From Parascedosporium putredinis (Eukaryota; Ascomycota; Sordariomycetes; Microascales; Microascaceae), in the NCBI GenBank assembly GCA_949357655.1, contig CASHTG010000021.1:1364001-1428000 (forward strand): a stretch of 64,000 bases of DNA, written 5' to 3'. Below are positions 11,977 through 22,857 of the stretch, one piece after another. The position numbers were made by a program, and so were the translations under genes. The first letter of the stretch is position 1, and the number at the start of each line of letters is the position of its first letter. The notes under the pieces are model-generated. The model did no database searches. It worked only from the letters and a program-made list of their open reading frames with translations, and was not told where the DNA came from.

Positions 11977-13692
11977 ATGGACTCGGTATTCTCGGATGAG
12001 GATCTCATCCAGCTTTCCTTCCTCCGCGACGAGGAAGTCGACAGCCTCGTGCTAACCGGGGATCTCGACGAAGAATGCCGCCTCGACTCCCCACTAGAGA
12101 AGGCCGTAGCCTTCAAGTTCCCCGAAATCATCCTCCACGTGAACCCGGGGCCCTACTACCCCGTCCTCCTCGGCTCCGAGGGCTTCTTCACCATCGAAAA
12201 CATACAAATGAGCCGCGTGCCCTGCGACGCCCTGCGCGCCCGCCTCCTCCACATCTACGACGAAGCCCTCCAGACCAACACCCTCTCCATGTGGGAGGCG
12301 CGAGACGACCTCGACCCCTACGGCCTCTTCGAGCGGGCCATGGTCGTCTCGCAGCTCGTCGAGGCCACCCGCGACTCCCTCGTCCAATACCGCGCGGCAG
12401 CCGAGGAGAATCTCGTCAAGTTCCACTCCTTCCTCCCGGACCAGGACCGCGTCGAGGAGGCCGTTATCCAGCAGAAGCGGCTCGGCGAAATCCGTTCCTC
12501 GAGCGAGATGGCGCGCGAGCTCGTCGGCTCGCCCGCCGACGTCATCAAGCACATCCCGAGCGACATGCGCGTTCTCCACGTGGAGGAGGTGATTCGGAAT
12601 AAGCTGGCGTCTCGGTTCTACGAGGCCAGAGACGCCATGTACCAGAAACTCTACAAGATGGGCCGCCATTCCCTGTCTCAGTACATGCCTCCCGGCGTCG
12701 CCGTGCGGCGCGCCGAGGACGCCGTCGACCACGTCATCAAGCCGCGGCTCACCTTCCACGGCACCCGCCGCGCCAACGTCCCCTTCATCGTCCAGCACGG
12801 CTTTCTCCTGCCCGGCACTCCCGTCCCGTCCGGGTCCAAGAATAAAAAGATTGCACCGCAGATTCACCGCGTCCAGCAGGGCGCCACCTACGGCCAAGGC
12901 ATCTACTCGTCCCCCAACGCCGAATTCTCCCTGGATTATTCCGGATGGTACTGCGATCCGACGCCGCCGGGAGAGTACTTTGGCCTCAAGCTCATCGTCT
13001 GCGCCACCCTCATGGGTCGGTTTGCGAGGGTGGACCGGTCCCACGAGTTGCGCGAGACCACGGAGCCCTTGCCCAACAGAGACTCCCACATGGCCAACCG
13101 AGATCTAGAATACATTGTCTTCAACGCGGCGCACATACTACCCGTCTACGTCATCCATCTCGACTGGGGCGTGGACAACAAGCTGCACTACATCCCCATG
13201 AATCGATGGGAGTGGTTCGCCCCCTCCCACAACGGCCCCAGGGCCGGCAGCGATCTCAACCCTACCATGGCAGGCGCTTCCGGCATGGCTCCAGGTGACC
13301 GTCAGCGGGCCAAGGAGGCAGTCATGGCGCGCGCGCTCAAGTGGTTCCCCTACGGCTTCGGCCCCAAGACCAAGGGCAACTTTGTCGTAGAGGACGTCGG
13401 CGAGGTGAGCGAGGACGAGGAGGACTATGGCGAGTACCAGAGCATGAGGCTGGACGAGGGCACCACCGCCGCGGGAGGCACCGATTACTGGAGCTGGGTA
13501 AAGGCGGCATCGCTCGAAAACGGCGACCAGGATTCGCCCCACGCGGCTGCGGCGTTGGACGAGTACAGCCAGGATCGTTTGGCGAAAACGTATGCGCCTA
13601 CCACGGTGAAATGGGACCATATTCTCCTACCTGGGGAAACGAGGGAGGAGGACCCCGGTATCCCTGAGTGGTTTGCCGCTGAGATGAGCTGA
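11977..13692 (+). CDS. PARP-like ADP-ribosyltransferase with RWD-like N-terminus, 571 aa, intronless
   Basis: The ATG at 11977 is the first in frame. The catalytic core spans about residues 255-400. LTFHGTRR supplies the NAD-binding His261. YGQGIYSSPNAEFSLDY supplies Tyr310 in the GxGIYxxxxxxxSxxY motif. LEYIVFNAAHILPVYVI supplies Glu378 in the xEYIVY/F position. That is the full H-Y-E triad of PARP-type transferases, so poly- or mono-ADP-ribosylation is possible. Residues 1 to about 140 resemble an RWD fold: an N-terminal acidic helix, strands around VAFKFPEIILHVNP, a YYP motif, then helices around VPCDALRARLLHIYDEAL; this is inference. A helical linker (140-255) precedes the core. A roughly 190-residue C-tail has an acidic patch (VSEDEEDYGEY). 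No WWE, BRCT, zinc finger, macro or UBC domain is visible. Target unknown. The 1.7-kb ORF has no introns and no frame break. Confidence 0.85.
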   Translation: MDSVFSDEDLIQLSFLRDEEVDSLVLTGDLDEECRLDSPLEKAVAFKFPEIILHVNPGPYYPVLLGSEGFFTIENIQMSRVPCDALRARLLHIYDEALQTNTLSMWEARDDLDPYGLFERAMVVSQLVEATRDSLVQYRAAAEENLVKFHSFLPDQDRVEEAVIQQKRLGEIRSSSEMARELVGSPADVIKHIPSDMRVLHVEEVIRNKLASRFYEARDAMYQKLYKMGRHSLSQYMPPGVAVRRAEDAVDHVIKPRLTFHGTRRANVPFIVQHGFLLPGTPVPSGSKNKKIAPQIHRVQQGATYGQGIYSSPNAEFSLDYSGWYCDPTPPGEYFGLKLIVCATLMGRFARVDRSHELRETTEPLPNRDSHMANRDLEYIVFNAAHILPVYVIHLDWGVDNKLHYIPMNRWEWFAPSHNGPRAGSDLNPTMAGASGMAPGDRQRAKEAVMARALKWFPYGFGPKTKGNFVVEDVGEVSEDEEDYGEYQSMRLDEGTTAAGGTDYWSWVKAASLENGDQDSPHAAAALDEYSQDRLAKTYAPTTVKWDHILLPGETREEDPGIPEWFAAEMS

Positions 13693-15103
13693 TGAGGTTT
13701 GGAATGTAGTTTTAGTAGCATCTTTATGATTTGTCGGCGTAGCTTGATACCCTTTTTATTTACAGCGATCCACATGGATAAGGATCCATCAATGGTTTCG
13801 CGTTCACCGTTCACTTTTGCTCTGACAACCAAAGGGTTGCTCGCAGTGGAAGCATCCAATGTCTTATCTCTATATTTCCGCTTCCTTCCAATCAAGAGGA
13901 GCCCACAGGAAAGCCGTTCTGGGGGCCAAGAAACGAGGACTATGGGATATGATTATGAGAAGTCTGGCCAACCACTGACGTGGAAGCCTTCCAGTCACCT
14001 TGGGATTATCGTATTGACCAAGTCTTTGAAGCGCTCTTCACTCAAACACTGATAATCGGACAGACGGAGCTCCGAATGGATTTCAATGCTGAGTGCTTCG
14101 ACCTAGTTGCCCGCCCCTCTATAAACAAGTATTAGATGAGCTGATCTACCAAATATTATGAAATGGACGCCGGTATTATTCTACGAACGACCGCCTAATG
14201 TACTGGGGCTCTTGCGTCGAGGTCATCAGGGCTCTCCGTATCTTCGAGATAAAACCCAATACAAAACGAGCAAGGAAAAAAATCGGGCGACGGCTAAACC
14301 TCTTTGCTTGGGCCTGCTTTCGCCACTGGCCAATCTGGTCCTGCATATCGATCGTCTGGATTCTTGGGTTCAAAAGCTGCAGTCGAGTCCCCGGATCCGC
14401 CCTTTCAAAGTGAAGTAGAATGAGGCACTTTAACAAGGGGTATTTATCCACGCAGCGAAAAGGGCCTTTGTAGTTCGTGGATGAGCACAACAACGGGAGC
14501 ATCGGCAATGGGCAACTTGCCACGGGCTGCGGCGCCCCGCACCGGCCGGCAGCCGCGCGATACGTGTGGACCATATCTCATCACCGCAATATAATCCTTC
14601 CTTCGGCTAATATACGACCTTCACCCCCATTCCCCGCTCAGGAATCTCGTTCCCCAGTTTCTGACTCGACAAAACAGCTTGCGTCCGCCATACTGTGCTT
14701 CTCATGCTTGAGAAAAGGGGTGACCCCAGAATTTGGGGGAGATACGTGAGGGGCGGGGAATCGATGAAGAAGCCGTATGGAATTCGACAATAGACCAATT
14801 ACCCAGCCGATTGTAACTAGAACACCCACTCGATATTGAATTCTAGTGGCACAAACAAGCTTCTGTTTATATTATCTCCTCTATCCTTGGAAAGAAATAT
14901 TCCACAAATAAGATGCCGCATCACTCTTGGGACGAAGCCCATATATGTCGGGCATTATACGCCTTGGAAGATACTATATGGGGGACGGCTCGCGCTGTGG
15001 CTCCGTCTTGACCTCGTGGGGCTTCTCCACGCTTCCCTTCTTCTTGGCGCAACTTGGCCCTCGTTTATTTCCATCTATCGTCGCAGTCTTTCCCAAAAGA
15101 AAA
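13693..15103. other. Intergenic between PARP-like and GH28 genes
   Basis: No gene is recognised in this 1.4-kb spacer. It is moderately AT-rich and should contain the PARP-like 3' UTR and the GH28 promoter. There is no clear TATA box; ATATATG near 14940 is the closest match. Confidence 0.45.
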
Positions 15104-16600
15104 ATGAGGCTCGCAAGCGCTCTCCTCTCCCTGGGCCTCCTGTGCTGTCCTGCCGTCTTGGCCGACATGGTCAAGGACGGGAGCACATGCACAGTCACGC
15201 CCAAATCCGCCCTGAAAACGTTACGGTCTCCCCGCCCCACCGTCCAATCTCCTCGCGCGCGCCGCGGCGCCGAGGTCAGCTACGAGCAGACGGGCCCGTA
15301 CCCTCGAGCCGACCCGGCCCTAGGCCTCCCCGAAAATTGGGAGCCCCGGAAGCGCGAACCGCAGTTCGGCGGCGGCGGCGGTCAGGCGAGCGCCGACGAC
15401 GACACGCCGGCCATTCTCGACGCGTTCAAGCAGTGCGGCCAGGATGGGCACATTATCCTCGAGGAGGGCGACTATATGATCCGGCAGGTCATGGACACGA
15501 CGAACCTGCGCAACGTCCACATCGACATCTATGGACACTTGGAATGGAGCGGGGACAATATCCAGTACTGGCTGTCCAATTCCATCTCCGTCACATATGC
15601 CGGCCGCTCCACTGCTTGGAGAATCGGCGGCACCAACATTACCATGCTGGGCCACGGCAAAGCGCTCTTTTTGGCAACGGGCAGATATGGTACGATCAGA
15701 ATCGCAATCAGGGAAACCAGAATGGGCGCCCCATCAGCTTGACGCTCTGGAACGCCAATGACATCTGGATCGACGGCATTACCTGGCGCCAGAGCCAGTT
15801 CTGGAACACGTTTATTGCCCATTCCAGCAATGTCACAATGACCAACATCGATATGAACTCGACTTCCGCTACTCAATGGTCCACGGTCAACACGGACGGG
15901 ACAAACACCTGGAATTCTAGAGATGTATACCTTGAAAATTGGGTAGTTACCGCGGGCGACGTAAGTTTGATCCTGCGTAAATTGTTGCTCGTAAGGGTAG
16001 GGAATGGATATCTGAACTAGCAACTAACCACTTTCATTATCACAGGACTGCATTTCCGTCAAAGGCAACTCGACCAATATCTACGCTAACAACATGACTT
16101 GTTACGAGTCGGGCTGCATGGTCGTCGGCAGTATGGGCAACCCGCCATCGACCCCGGAATACGTCGAGAACGTAGTCTTCGAGAACGTCTACTGCTACCA
16201 CTCGTCTAATGCCGCCTGGATCAAGACGTACCCTGGCCAGGGGTATGTTCGAAACGTGACATTCAGGAACGTCGCGTTTGACGATGTGAACCAGCCCATT
16301 TACGTCTCTCCATGCATCTACACGGGTCAGAACTGCGATAGCAGCCGTATCCCCATCACCGATGTAACCTGGCAAAACATTACCGGCACCGCACGCTATA
16401 ACATTGGCGCGGGCATGTATTGCAGTAGGTCGTCGCCCTGCGACGGCTTTCACTTTGTGGACATCGATATCCGGCCCTTGAGCGGCAGCGGAGACTTGAA
16501 ATATCTGTGCGCCAATATTCAAAACCAAGCCACGATGGGATTGCAATGTACCGGAAGTTTGGCGGCAAATTGGCCGCAGCAGTTGGATGGGCCTCGATGA
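15104..16600 (+). CDS. Secreted GH28 glycoside hydrolase, exo-polygalacturonase/rhamnogalacturonase-like
   Basis: The start is MRLASALLSLGL, whose signal peptide is cleaved near VLADMV. Two exons (15104-15960, 16046-16600; intron donor GTAAGT, acceptor CACAG) encode about 470 aa. GH28 marks are the right-handed beta-helix turns, NTDGTNTWNSRDVYL, then GD-DCISVKGNST across the intron, giving the conserved Asp residues. The usual GHG is ESGCMVVGSMG, so no catalytic-loop His, and the usual RIK is AWIKTYPG. This pattern fits the exo-acting rhamnogalacturonan branch rather than classic endo-polygalacturonases. Many N-x-S/T sites suggest glycosylation. The frame breaks at the T run 15668-15672 (LGHGKALF then GNGQIWYDQN); one extra T restores it and makes all exon phases fit. 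It faces the GMC gene tail-to-tail, 389 bp away. Confidence 0.87.
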
Positions 16601-16989
16601 GCAAGTTCTCCAGAGCGTACTTTTTTGTTTCGTCACCGACATGTTCTCATCATCTTCGGAACAGGCGGTCTTAAGATCTCCCTGTGGCCTGAATCTTGCT
16701 TGGGGTGGGATGGAGGAGATTTAGTATGAGTATGAGCATTTCACGGGTTGAAAGCCCACATGCAGTTATAGTATATAGCTTTTCCCAACAATGGAACATT
16801 GCATTCTTTCCCACGACAGGGTTGTTATGATGGTGAACAGTCCAAGTGAACAATTTTATAGTCAAGGGAACATTCACAGTTGAATCAAGGTGGGCAAAAT
16901 TGAGTGGGCAAGGATCAAAAGGATTAAGAATTATGTCCCTAGAGTAAAGTTTCGAGGAAAAAAGAAATGTAACAATCATACGATTTTCT
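16601..16989. other. Convergent 3' intergenic region
   Basis: AT-rich spacer between the GH28 (+) and GMC (-) stops. It holds both 3' UTRs and no gene. Confidence 0.55.
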
Positions 16990-19064
16990 TTACGCATCAT
17001 CCAATATGCTTTCCGCCGCCTTCTCGCTAAGCAAAAACGTGGGCAGGACAGGGAAGGGCCCGGGCGTCCGGGGAACGCGCTCGCATCCACCACCCGCAGA
17101 CCTTGCACGCCGAGGACCCTAAACTTGGAGTCCAGAACGGAACCGATCGCGCACGTGCTGGTGGCATGGTGCCCAAAGATCTGGTTCATCACCCACTGCT
17201 TGTCCGCCTCGTCGTCGCACGACCCATCAGCCGCGGGCGTGCCGGCGCAGGGCGGCTCGAGGGGCTGAATGGGGCCAATGGGGCCCGGGATCAGGGCAAA
17301 TTGCCTCCGAGCCCACTTGATCGTGTCGAGGTACGCCTCGAGATCGAGCCTCGATTCCGCGGTGTCGAAAAGATTAAAGTTGATCTCTGGCGTGTCGCGG
17401 GGATCGGCGGAGCGAAGGAGGACCGTGCCGGACCGGCTCCGCGAGTGGATCTTGACCGTCGAGAGGGCAAAGGTATCGGGGCCGTCAAAGGCAACCGAGT
17501 CGGTGGGGGCCAGAAACCGCGAATGGCAAAGGTGCCGCCGTTGGCGTAAAAGTCCCTCTCGTTGAGCGCGGCGTGGGAGCTCTTGCGGAAGACGGAGTTG
17601 ATCTGGCCGAAGCCGGCGTAGGGTCCCTCGCCCTGCTCCCAAAGGACCAGGCACGGGTCGCCGGGGGCGCCGTACGTGCATACGGGCGCGTTGGGATCGG
17701 GGGTGGGGCCTCCAAAGTTTTGGGCGGCCTGGCCGACGATGGGGACCTCGTAGTTGTCTTGGAGATTGGCGCCGACGCCGGGGAGGTGGACGCGGACGGG
17801 GATGTGGAGGCTGCGCAGCTCCCGCGCCGGACCGATACCGGAGAGCTTGAGCAGCTGGGGTGTGTTGAAGACGCCGGCGGCGAGAATGACTTCCTTGTTG
17901 GCGAAGACCCTGCCCGCGGTTCCGGACTGGGTACCGTTATTTCTCGGATCGGCGCGATACACGCTTGAGCCGGAGAGGTATTCCAAACCGACGACCTTGG
18001 GGGTCTTCTTCTTTTTCGATATATTCGAGTCGGAGAAGATAAGCTTTGTGGCGAGAGTGTTGAGCCTCACGGTAAGGGGGTACGACTGCGCCGTCTCGAG
18101 AATGTAGTCGCGGCTGCTGAACCGTCGCCACTTGGCGTCGACGTGAAGAGTCTGGCCAGTGACGCCAACATCCTGGTCGCGAGTCGCAGATAGCTCATTC
18201 ACGTCGCTCGTGACGGCTTGCAGGATCTCGTCGGCGTCTCCGCCGAGGCTCTCGTCGAGCTGGCCTAGGACGGTCAACAAGTCTGTGTGTCCGTTCCAGA
18301 TGGACTCTCCGGCCGAGTTGGTGTGGAAATAGCCGTTGAAGCCGTGGCCGGCAGTTCCGGGCGAGAGATAATGGTTATTCTCTATATTTTGGAAGAGCTG
18401 GCGCATGTGCGCAGGGCTACGACAGAGCTGTCAGCATGCGAGGAAGAGTGGGAGGGTGCAGAGCGAAGTAAGAAGGGAGCTGGTGGGATCGTGGTTGGTC
18501 ATTCTTACCTCCAACTTGTGTCTCCGGTTAGGTCCACAATCTGTTGCCAGTCGCTGTCGCTAGGCAGCACCGACCCCATCGCGTTCACCGCCGAGCTGCC
18601 GCCCAGAGTGCCTCCGCGAGGATAATACAGACCCAGGAGCGTCGCGCCCGTCGGGGATCGTTTCCGACATAATACGTCCCGTCGGTACGAAGCCAGGTGA
18701 GGTGGTGGTTCAGCAGGGTGCGCTGCTCGTCGTGGTAATTCCGCACGAAATAGTCCCACCGCATCGTGGTATCCACGTACGCAAAGGGGAAGAACTGCGG
18801 GACCTCCGAGTTGAGGTTGGCGCTCTGGTCGTCGCCCGCCTCCACGAGCAAGACCGAGTGGCCGGCGCGGGCGAGTTTACACGCGACGGGTCCGCCGCCT
18901 GGCCCGGACCCGACGACGATGTAGTCGTAGCTCTCGCCGCAAGAATTACTGCCCGAGTTGCCCGAGCAGCTGCTACCGCCGGCACTGATGACCTGGGCGA
19001 GCGAAACCCAGGCAAGTACCGCGGCCGCCTTCGGGCGGGGTAGGAGACCCTTTCGAAATGCCAT
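16990..19064 (-). CDS. Secreted GMC oxidoreductase (FAD), about 661 aa
   Basis: MAFRKGLL begins a signal peptide ending near VISAGG. The ADP-binding motif is YDYIVVGSGPGGGPVACKLA. GMC signature 1 is GGTLGGSSAVNAM, and the second region reads EVILAAGVFNTPQLLKLSGIGP. Near the C-terminus, GHHATSTCAIG provides the catalytic His; the end reads DASAFP...GPFPVLPTFLLSEKAAESIL after frame repair, so the usual second catalytic NP/HP position is replaced, as in one fungal subclade. One intron, 18417-18508. Three frame breaks (runs at 18653-18656, 17505-17509, 17054-17055) are each healed by one base, and the total then equals 662 codons. The likely role is oxidation of alcohols or sugars outside the cell with H2O2 or quinone reduction; substrate unknown. 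It is convergent with GH28, which could suit joint cell-wall attack (inference). Confidence 0.86.
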
Positions 19065-20404
19065 GGCTGGCCGTGTGGTTACACAAAGGGGAAAATGTGA
19101 TAACGATGCGCTTTGAGACCTTGGCCGACTTGAAGAGGGGGCTTAATTCAAGGCTGACGATGAAAGAAAAAGGAACTAAAAATACCTGCCTACGAGGTGG
19201 GCTTCTTCTCCTTTTTCAACTTGCGCGTTTTCAAAAGCACCGGATGAGCACGGCAAGGTAGTTCGGGGCTCGCTTCTCTGCCAATAGCCTTGAACCAACA
19301 CGACAACGGCCAAGCTGACCACCGTCATCTAAAGGTGAACCCCCATGCCCCCTCTGAAGAAGCGAGCCATCCAACATTTGACGGGAGCAGGGATTGAGGA
19401 GTGTAAGCTCATGCTTCTGGAAGCACGGGCACCGCGGAACCAGCCACGCGAAGCCGGGGGCCGCAGTGGGGGCTGGGCGAGGGCAGACTTGACCAGGGGG
19501 CCCCCAAGCGCCTTAAATGCCTGAAATGAGGGAGCCAGAAAGTGGAGGGGATTGCCGCTTTTGGACCTCCCTCCCACGCCGAAGCCCGGGAGATTCAGGG
19601 CGGCACCCGTTGTTTCTCGCTGTTTATTTAAGCATCGACTTTACGAACAAACCAGGGCATAAATCCGAAGTGGACGGACCACTCGGGGGCCATTCTGACC
19701 AGTCGAAAAAGCCGCTAGGACCGAGAGCACCCCCAGTGTGGAAGGATCGCCATCTTACTGGCGAGAGGGCCCTCAATGTCGCAGTAGGAGTGAGTCCAAC
19801 CGTGGAACGGGGAGAAGCCAGGGCATGAGGTGCACCAACACAGGGTTGCGAATATTGGCTTAGTGCATTTGCCTGCACCATTTTACAAATTCGTGATAGA
19901 TTCGTCGTCATTCGGGCCAGGATTATCGAATTTATCTCATGAAGAATTCGGTGTCCCAGTCCTCGACCCCAACCTCGGGGAGACTTCTGAGAGCCGGGGG
20001 ACAGGGATGACTCGCATCACGAGAGCTCATTCATCGTATGTCTTTGTCAGGCCACCGACAACCAGGACGATGGATTGCGTGGCATGGGGGAAAAAGGCAT
20101 CTCTGCTGCGGGCCTTTCCTTTTATTGACTGTCAAGGGTCGTCGTGTCGGTAGCTTCGCTTGGCACCAGCCATCTGTTTCCCCGCGCGAGCAAGAATGGC
20201 CTGGTTTTGCCGCGTTATGCATGAGGGGGTTCACCATCTTCACGGCCTTGACTATACATCAATGAAAGAATCGCTTCCAGGGAATTGGTTCAATTGCGAT
20301 TACGAAAGGAAAGGGGAAGCGGAGTCTAAGATGCCACATGTAACCAAAGGGGAACTTGTAATGCGATAGATGAAATGCGAGGTTCGCCACAAATGCTAGT
20401 CTGT
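19065..20404. other. Intergenic, GMC promoter and MFS 3' flank
   Basis: 1.3 kb without a recognisable gene. The sequence just upstream of 19064 should carry the GMC promoter; no clear TATA box is seen. Confidence 0.45.
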
Positions 20405-22857
20405 CTAGCCCTTCAAAGTCCTCTCCAGCATATTCTTCCGCACCGTCCACATGCGAAGCCGTTTGCCGTAGATAAACAGCGGAATCGTTGTCAACATGAC
20501 TACAAGATGAATAATACCCGTCCACATAAATACCATCTTCGACCCATCGCTAGACAGCCAATGCGTGAAGAAAAGGCTGAACACGAGGCCGTGAAGGATG
20601 TTCTTGCTGAAATTGAGCGTCACCAAAGCCTCGCCAGCGTACTGTCGGTAGCTGTCGACGCAAAACGTGATGGACGTGGTGGACCCGAGCGAGCAACCAA
20701 ACGAGATGATGCCGAAAAACGCCGTCGGCACCATCCAGTGGTCTCTCTCCTCCGCTGACCAGCCAAATCCTATGAGCCCAAGCACCGTAGAGATTGCAAT
20801 GGGCAAGGCCATGACGAGGCGGAACTCGGGTTCGTAGAGACCGCCGTTGCGCGCCGCCATAGCCTGCACGATGACGTCGGACAGCTTTCCGGCCACGGCA
20901 GTACCAAAGAGTCCTCCTACAAAGGGGGAGATATACACGAGTCCTGTTTGGAGCGGCGTGAAGTTGTACGATTCCTTGTTCTGATAAATCATGGCCAACG
21001 ATTCCGACATGACGATGAGCCATCCCACCGAGCACGAATACACGGCTGCCGACCAGAGGATGGCTGGGTAGGAATAGAGAACAAAGGGGCGCAGCATCAC
21101 TTTCCACCACGCGTCTTTGCTCAAGCGTCCGTGGAACGGGCGCAGCTGTTGGATAAAAGTTTGTGGAGGCCCGTCCCTCAGTCGATGCGTGTACGGGTTT
21201 GCCCTAGATTGGGGGCCGCCCTGCCTTCCCGAGGAGTGTTCCAGGCTGAGTCTCGGCGACGGTAGCTTTTCTACGTCGAGGCCTGCATCGCCCTGCAAGG
21301 TTGGGTTTACTGGTGTATCGCCCGCCCAGAATATGCTAGTGTCCGATTTATCTTGCTGGGACGGGTCGGGGCCGTCGGACGGTTGGGGGCGATGCCAACC
21401 CCGTCGCGGAAGTAAGTGAGGTGTTATTAAGGGTTGTGGGTGGCGGGGTCTCGGGTGCTCGCGGTACATGTAAGCTTCGGGGATCTGGAACTTGGTGAGG
21501 ACTGCATCCCTCTTCATGGGCATGCGAGGATTCCTCCCGAGTACCGGGGGCAAATCCGACGCGAGGCCTAGGGTCACCTCTCAAGGCTGCGCCGGACAGA
21601 GGCGATATCTGGGGCGTTGCCTCCGCCACCGGTGCGAGCTCGCCCGGCTGGTGGGTATGGGTATGTCCCAAACGGGCTTCCCGAACCGCGAGGATATCCG
21701 CCGCATCAGACTCGGCCGCCGCGAGGTCGCTTTTGGTGTCGGTGCGCGGTCCCAGAATGATTCGGGCGTAAACAGGAACAGACCTATCGCAGCAAAGGCG
21801 ACGGTGCCGGCGAGGACCCTACGAGATTCTTATGTTAGCACTCGTAAAAGGTCGACTTCAGGGGAGCAAGAGGGATGGGTGCCTTACCAGAACACACATC
21901 TCCATCCAAGACTCTGGATGACGAGCGCAGAGACAAGAGGGACGAGGTTCTTGCCACCCAGGAGAAGGAGAGTGTATATCCCGATCCGGAAGGCTCGCTG
22001 ATGAAGGAAGAAAATTTCGGCAATCGTCGCGGAGGGCAGGCACTCGACCGGGCTCAACGCCATCCCTGGACGATCCGAGCCACGACAAGAGACGCAAAAG
22101 ACGGAGAAAGGGCACACCAGATTGAAGACAGGATGACGACGCAAGCACTGACGATATACACGGGTCGCTTCCCATACAAAATGGCGGTGGGCGAGGCGAG
22201 AACGGAACCCACGCCCAGGCCGAGCATACACAGCCCGGCGGTGAGCGCCACCGTTTCCATCGGCACGTCGTATTCCCGGGAAACGTCGCCGAAACCCGCA
22301 GCCAACATCGGCGTGACACCGCCACCAATCATGCAGTAGAAGCCGAGAGCGAGGAGGGCCGCGTCCCGCCGCCACATGGGCCAGTTGAGGGGGTCGTTGA
22401 CGGAGTCGTCGGGCTGCGGCTCCAGGATGATCCTTCCGTCTTCCGTCTTTTTGACCGTCACGCGGCTTGCGGCGGAGTGCGTTCGAGGTCCTACGCTCGG
22501 CCGTTGCGAGCTGTACTCGAGGTCGGTGGGGAATGACGATACGGATGTCCTTGCTCGGGCGTGGTGAAGACCGAGAGGGGCGTTTCGGTCGTTGGCGAGG
22601 AGGAGGACGGATCCTTGTAGGCAGTGAGTTAGTCGGTTTTCACTTTCTCTCTTTCATCCTTCTTTTCTTCTATCCTCAAAGGGCTTCGGTGGAAGTTTCT
22701 TACCTGGTACTTCTACCGTTTCTTTGTCATTCAAGACCCCGAAGCTCCATTTCGGGAGGCTAGGGGTTTGCTGGTTGTGTGCCAGTTCAGACGCATCTTC
22801 AGCCTCCTTCTTTCCGAAGAAGCCGCTTAAAGGGCTTCGTTTCTTGAAGATAACCAT
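20405..22857 (-). CDS. MFS transporter with long central loop, about 765 aa
   Basis: Exons are 22704-22857, 21888-22613 and 20405-21818. The cytoplasmic N-terminus contains PKWSFGVLNDKETVEVPGSV, then DPLNWPMWRRDAALLALGF, a lead-in common to fungal DHA1-type carriers. TM segments follow, with ASPTAILYGKRPVY (motif A region), SPVECLPSATIAEIFF and LLLLGGKNLVPLVSALVI. A very long, low-complexity loop (roughly 200 residues after PESFWDRAPTPK) separates the halves. The second half has LRPFVLYSYPAILWSAAVYSCS, PFVGGLFGTAVAGKLSD, ITFCVDSYRQYAGEALVTLN and a basic tail. Proton-coupled export of small molecules or polyamine-like substrates is the family expectation; substrate unknown. The frame breaks at 22064-22066 and again in the loop (about 21330-21700), where a net three bases are missing. 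Confidence 0.83.

Noticed and set aside
12094..13089. 331-codon open frame antisense to the PARP-like gene
   Set aside because: It is a GC-rich shadow frame of the conserved catalytic domain; its sequence is repetitive Val/Gly/Asp/Glu without motifs.
15104..16600. GH28 as a pseudogene because of its frameshift
   Set aside because: One added T in a homopolymer restores the whole family sequence, and the same error type occurs throughout the window.
15104..22857. Secondary-metabolite gene cluster
   Set aside because: No polyketide synthase, NRPS, terpene synthase or pathway transcription factor is present in or around the block.
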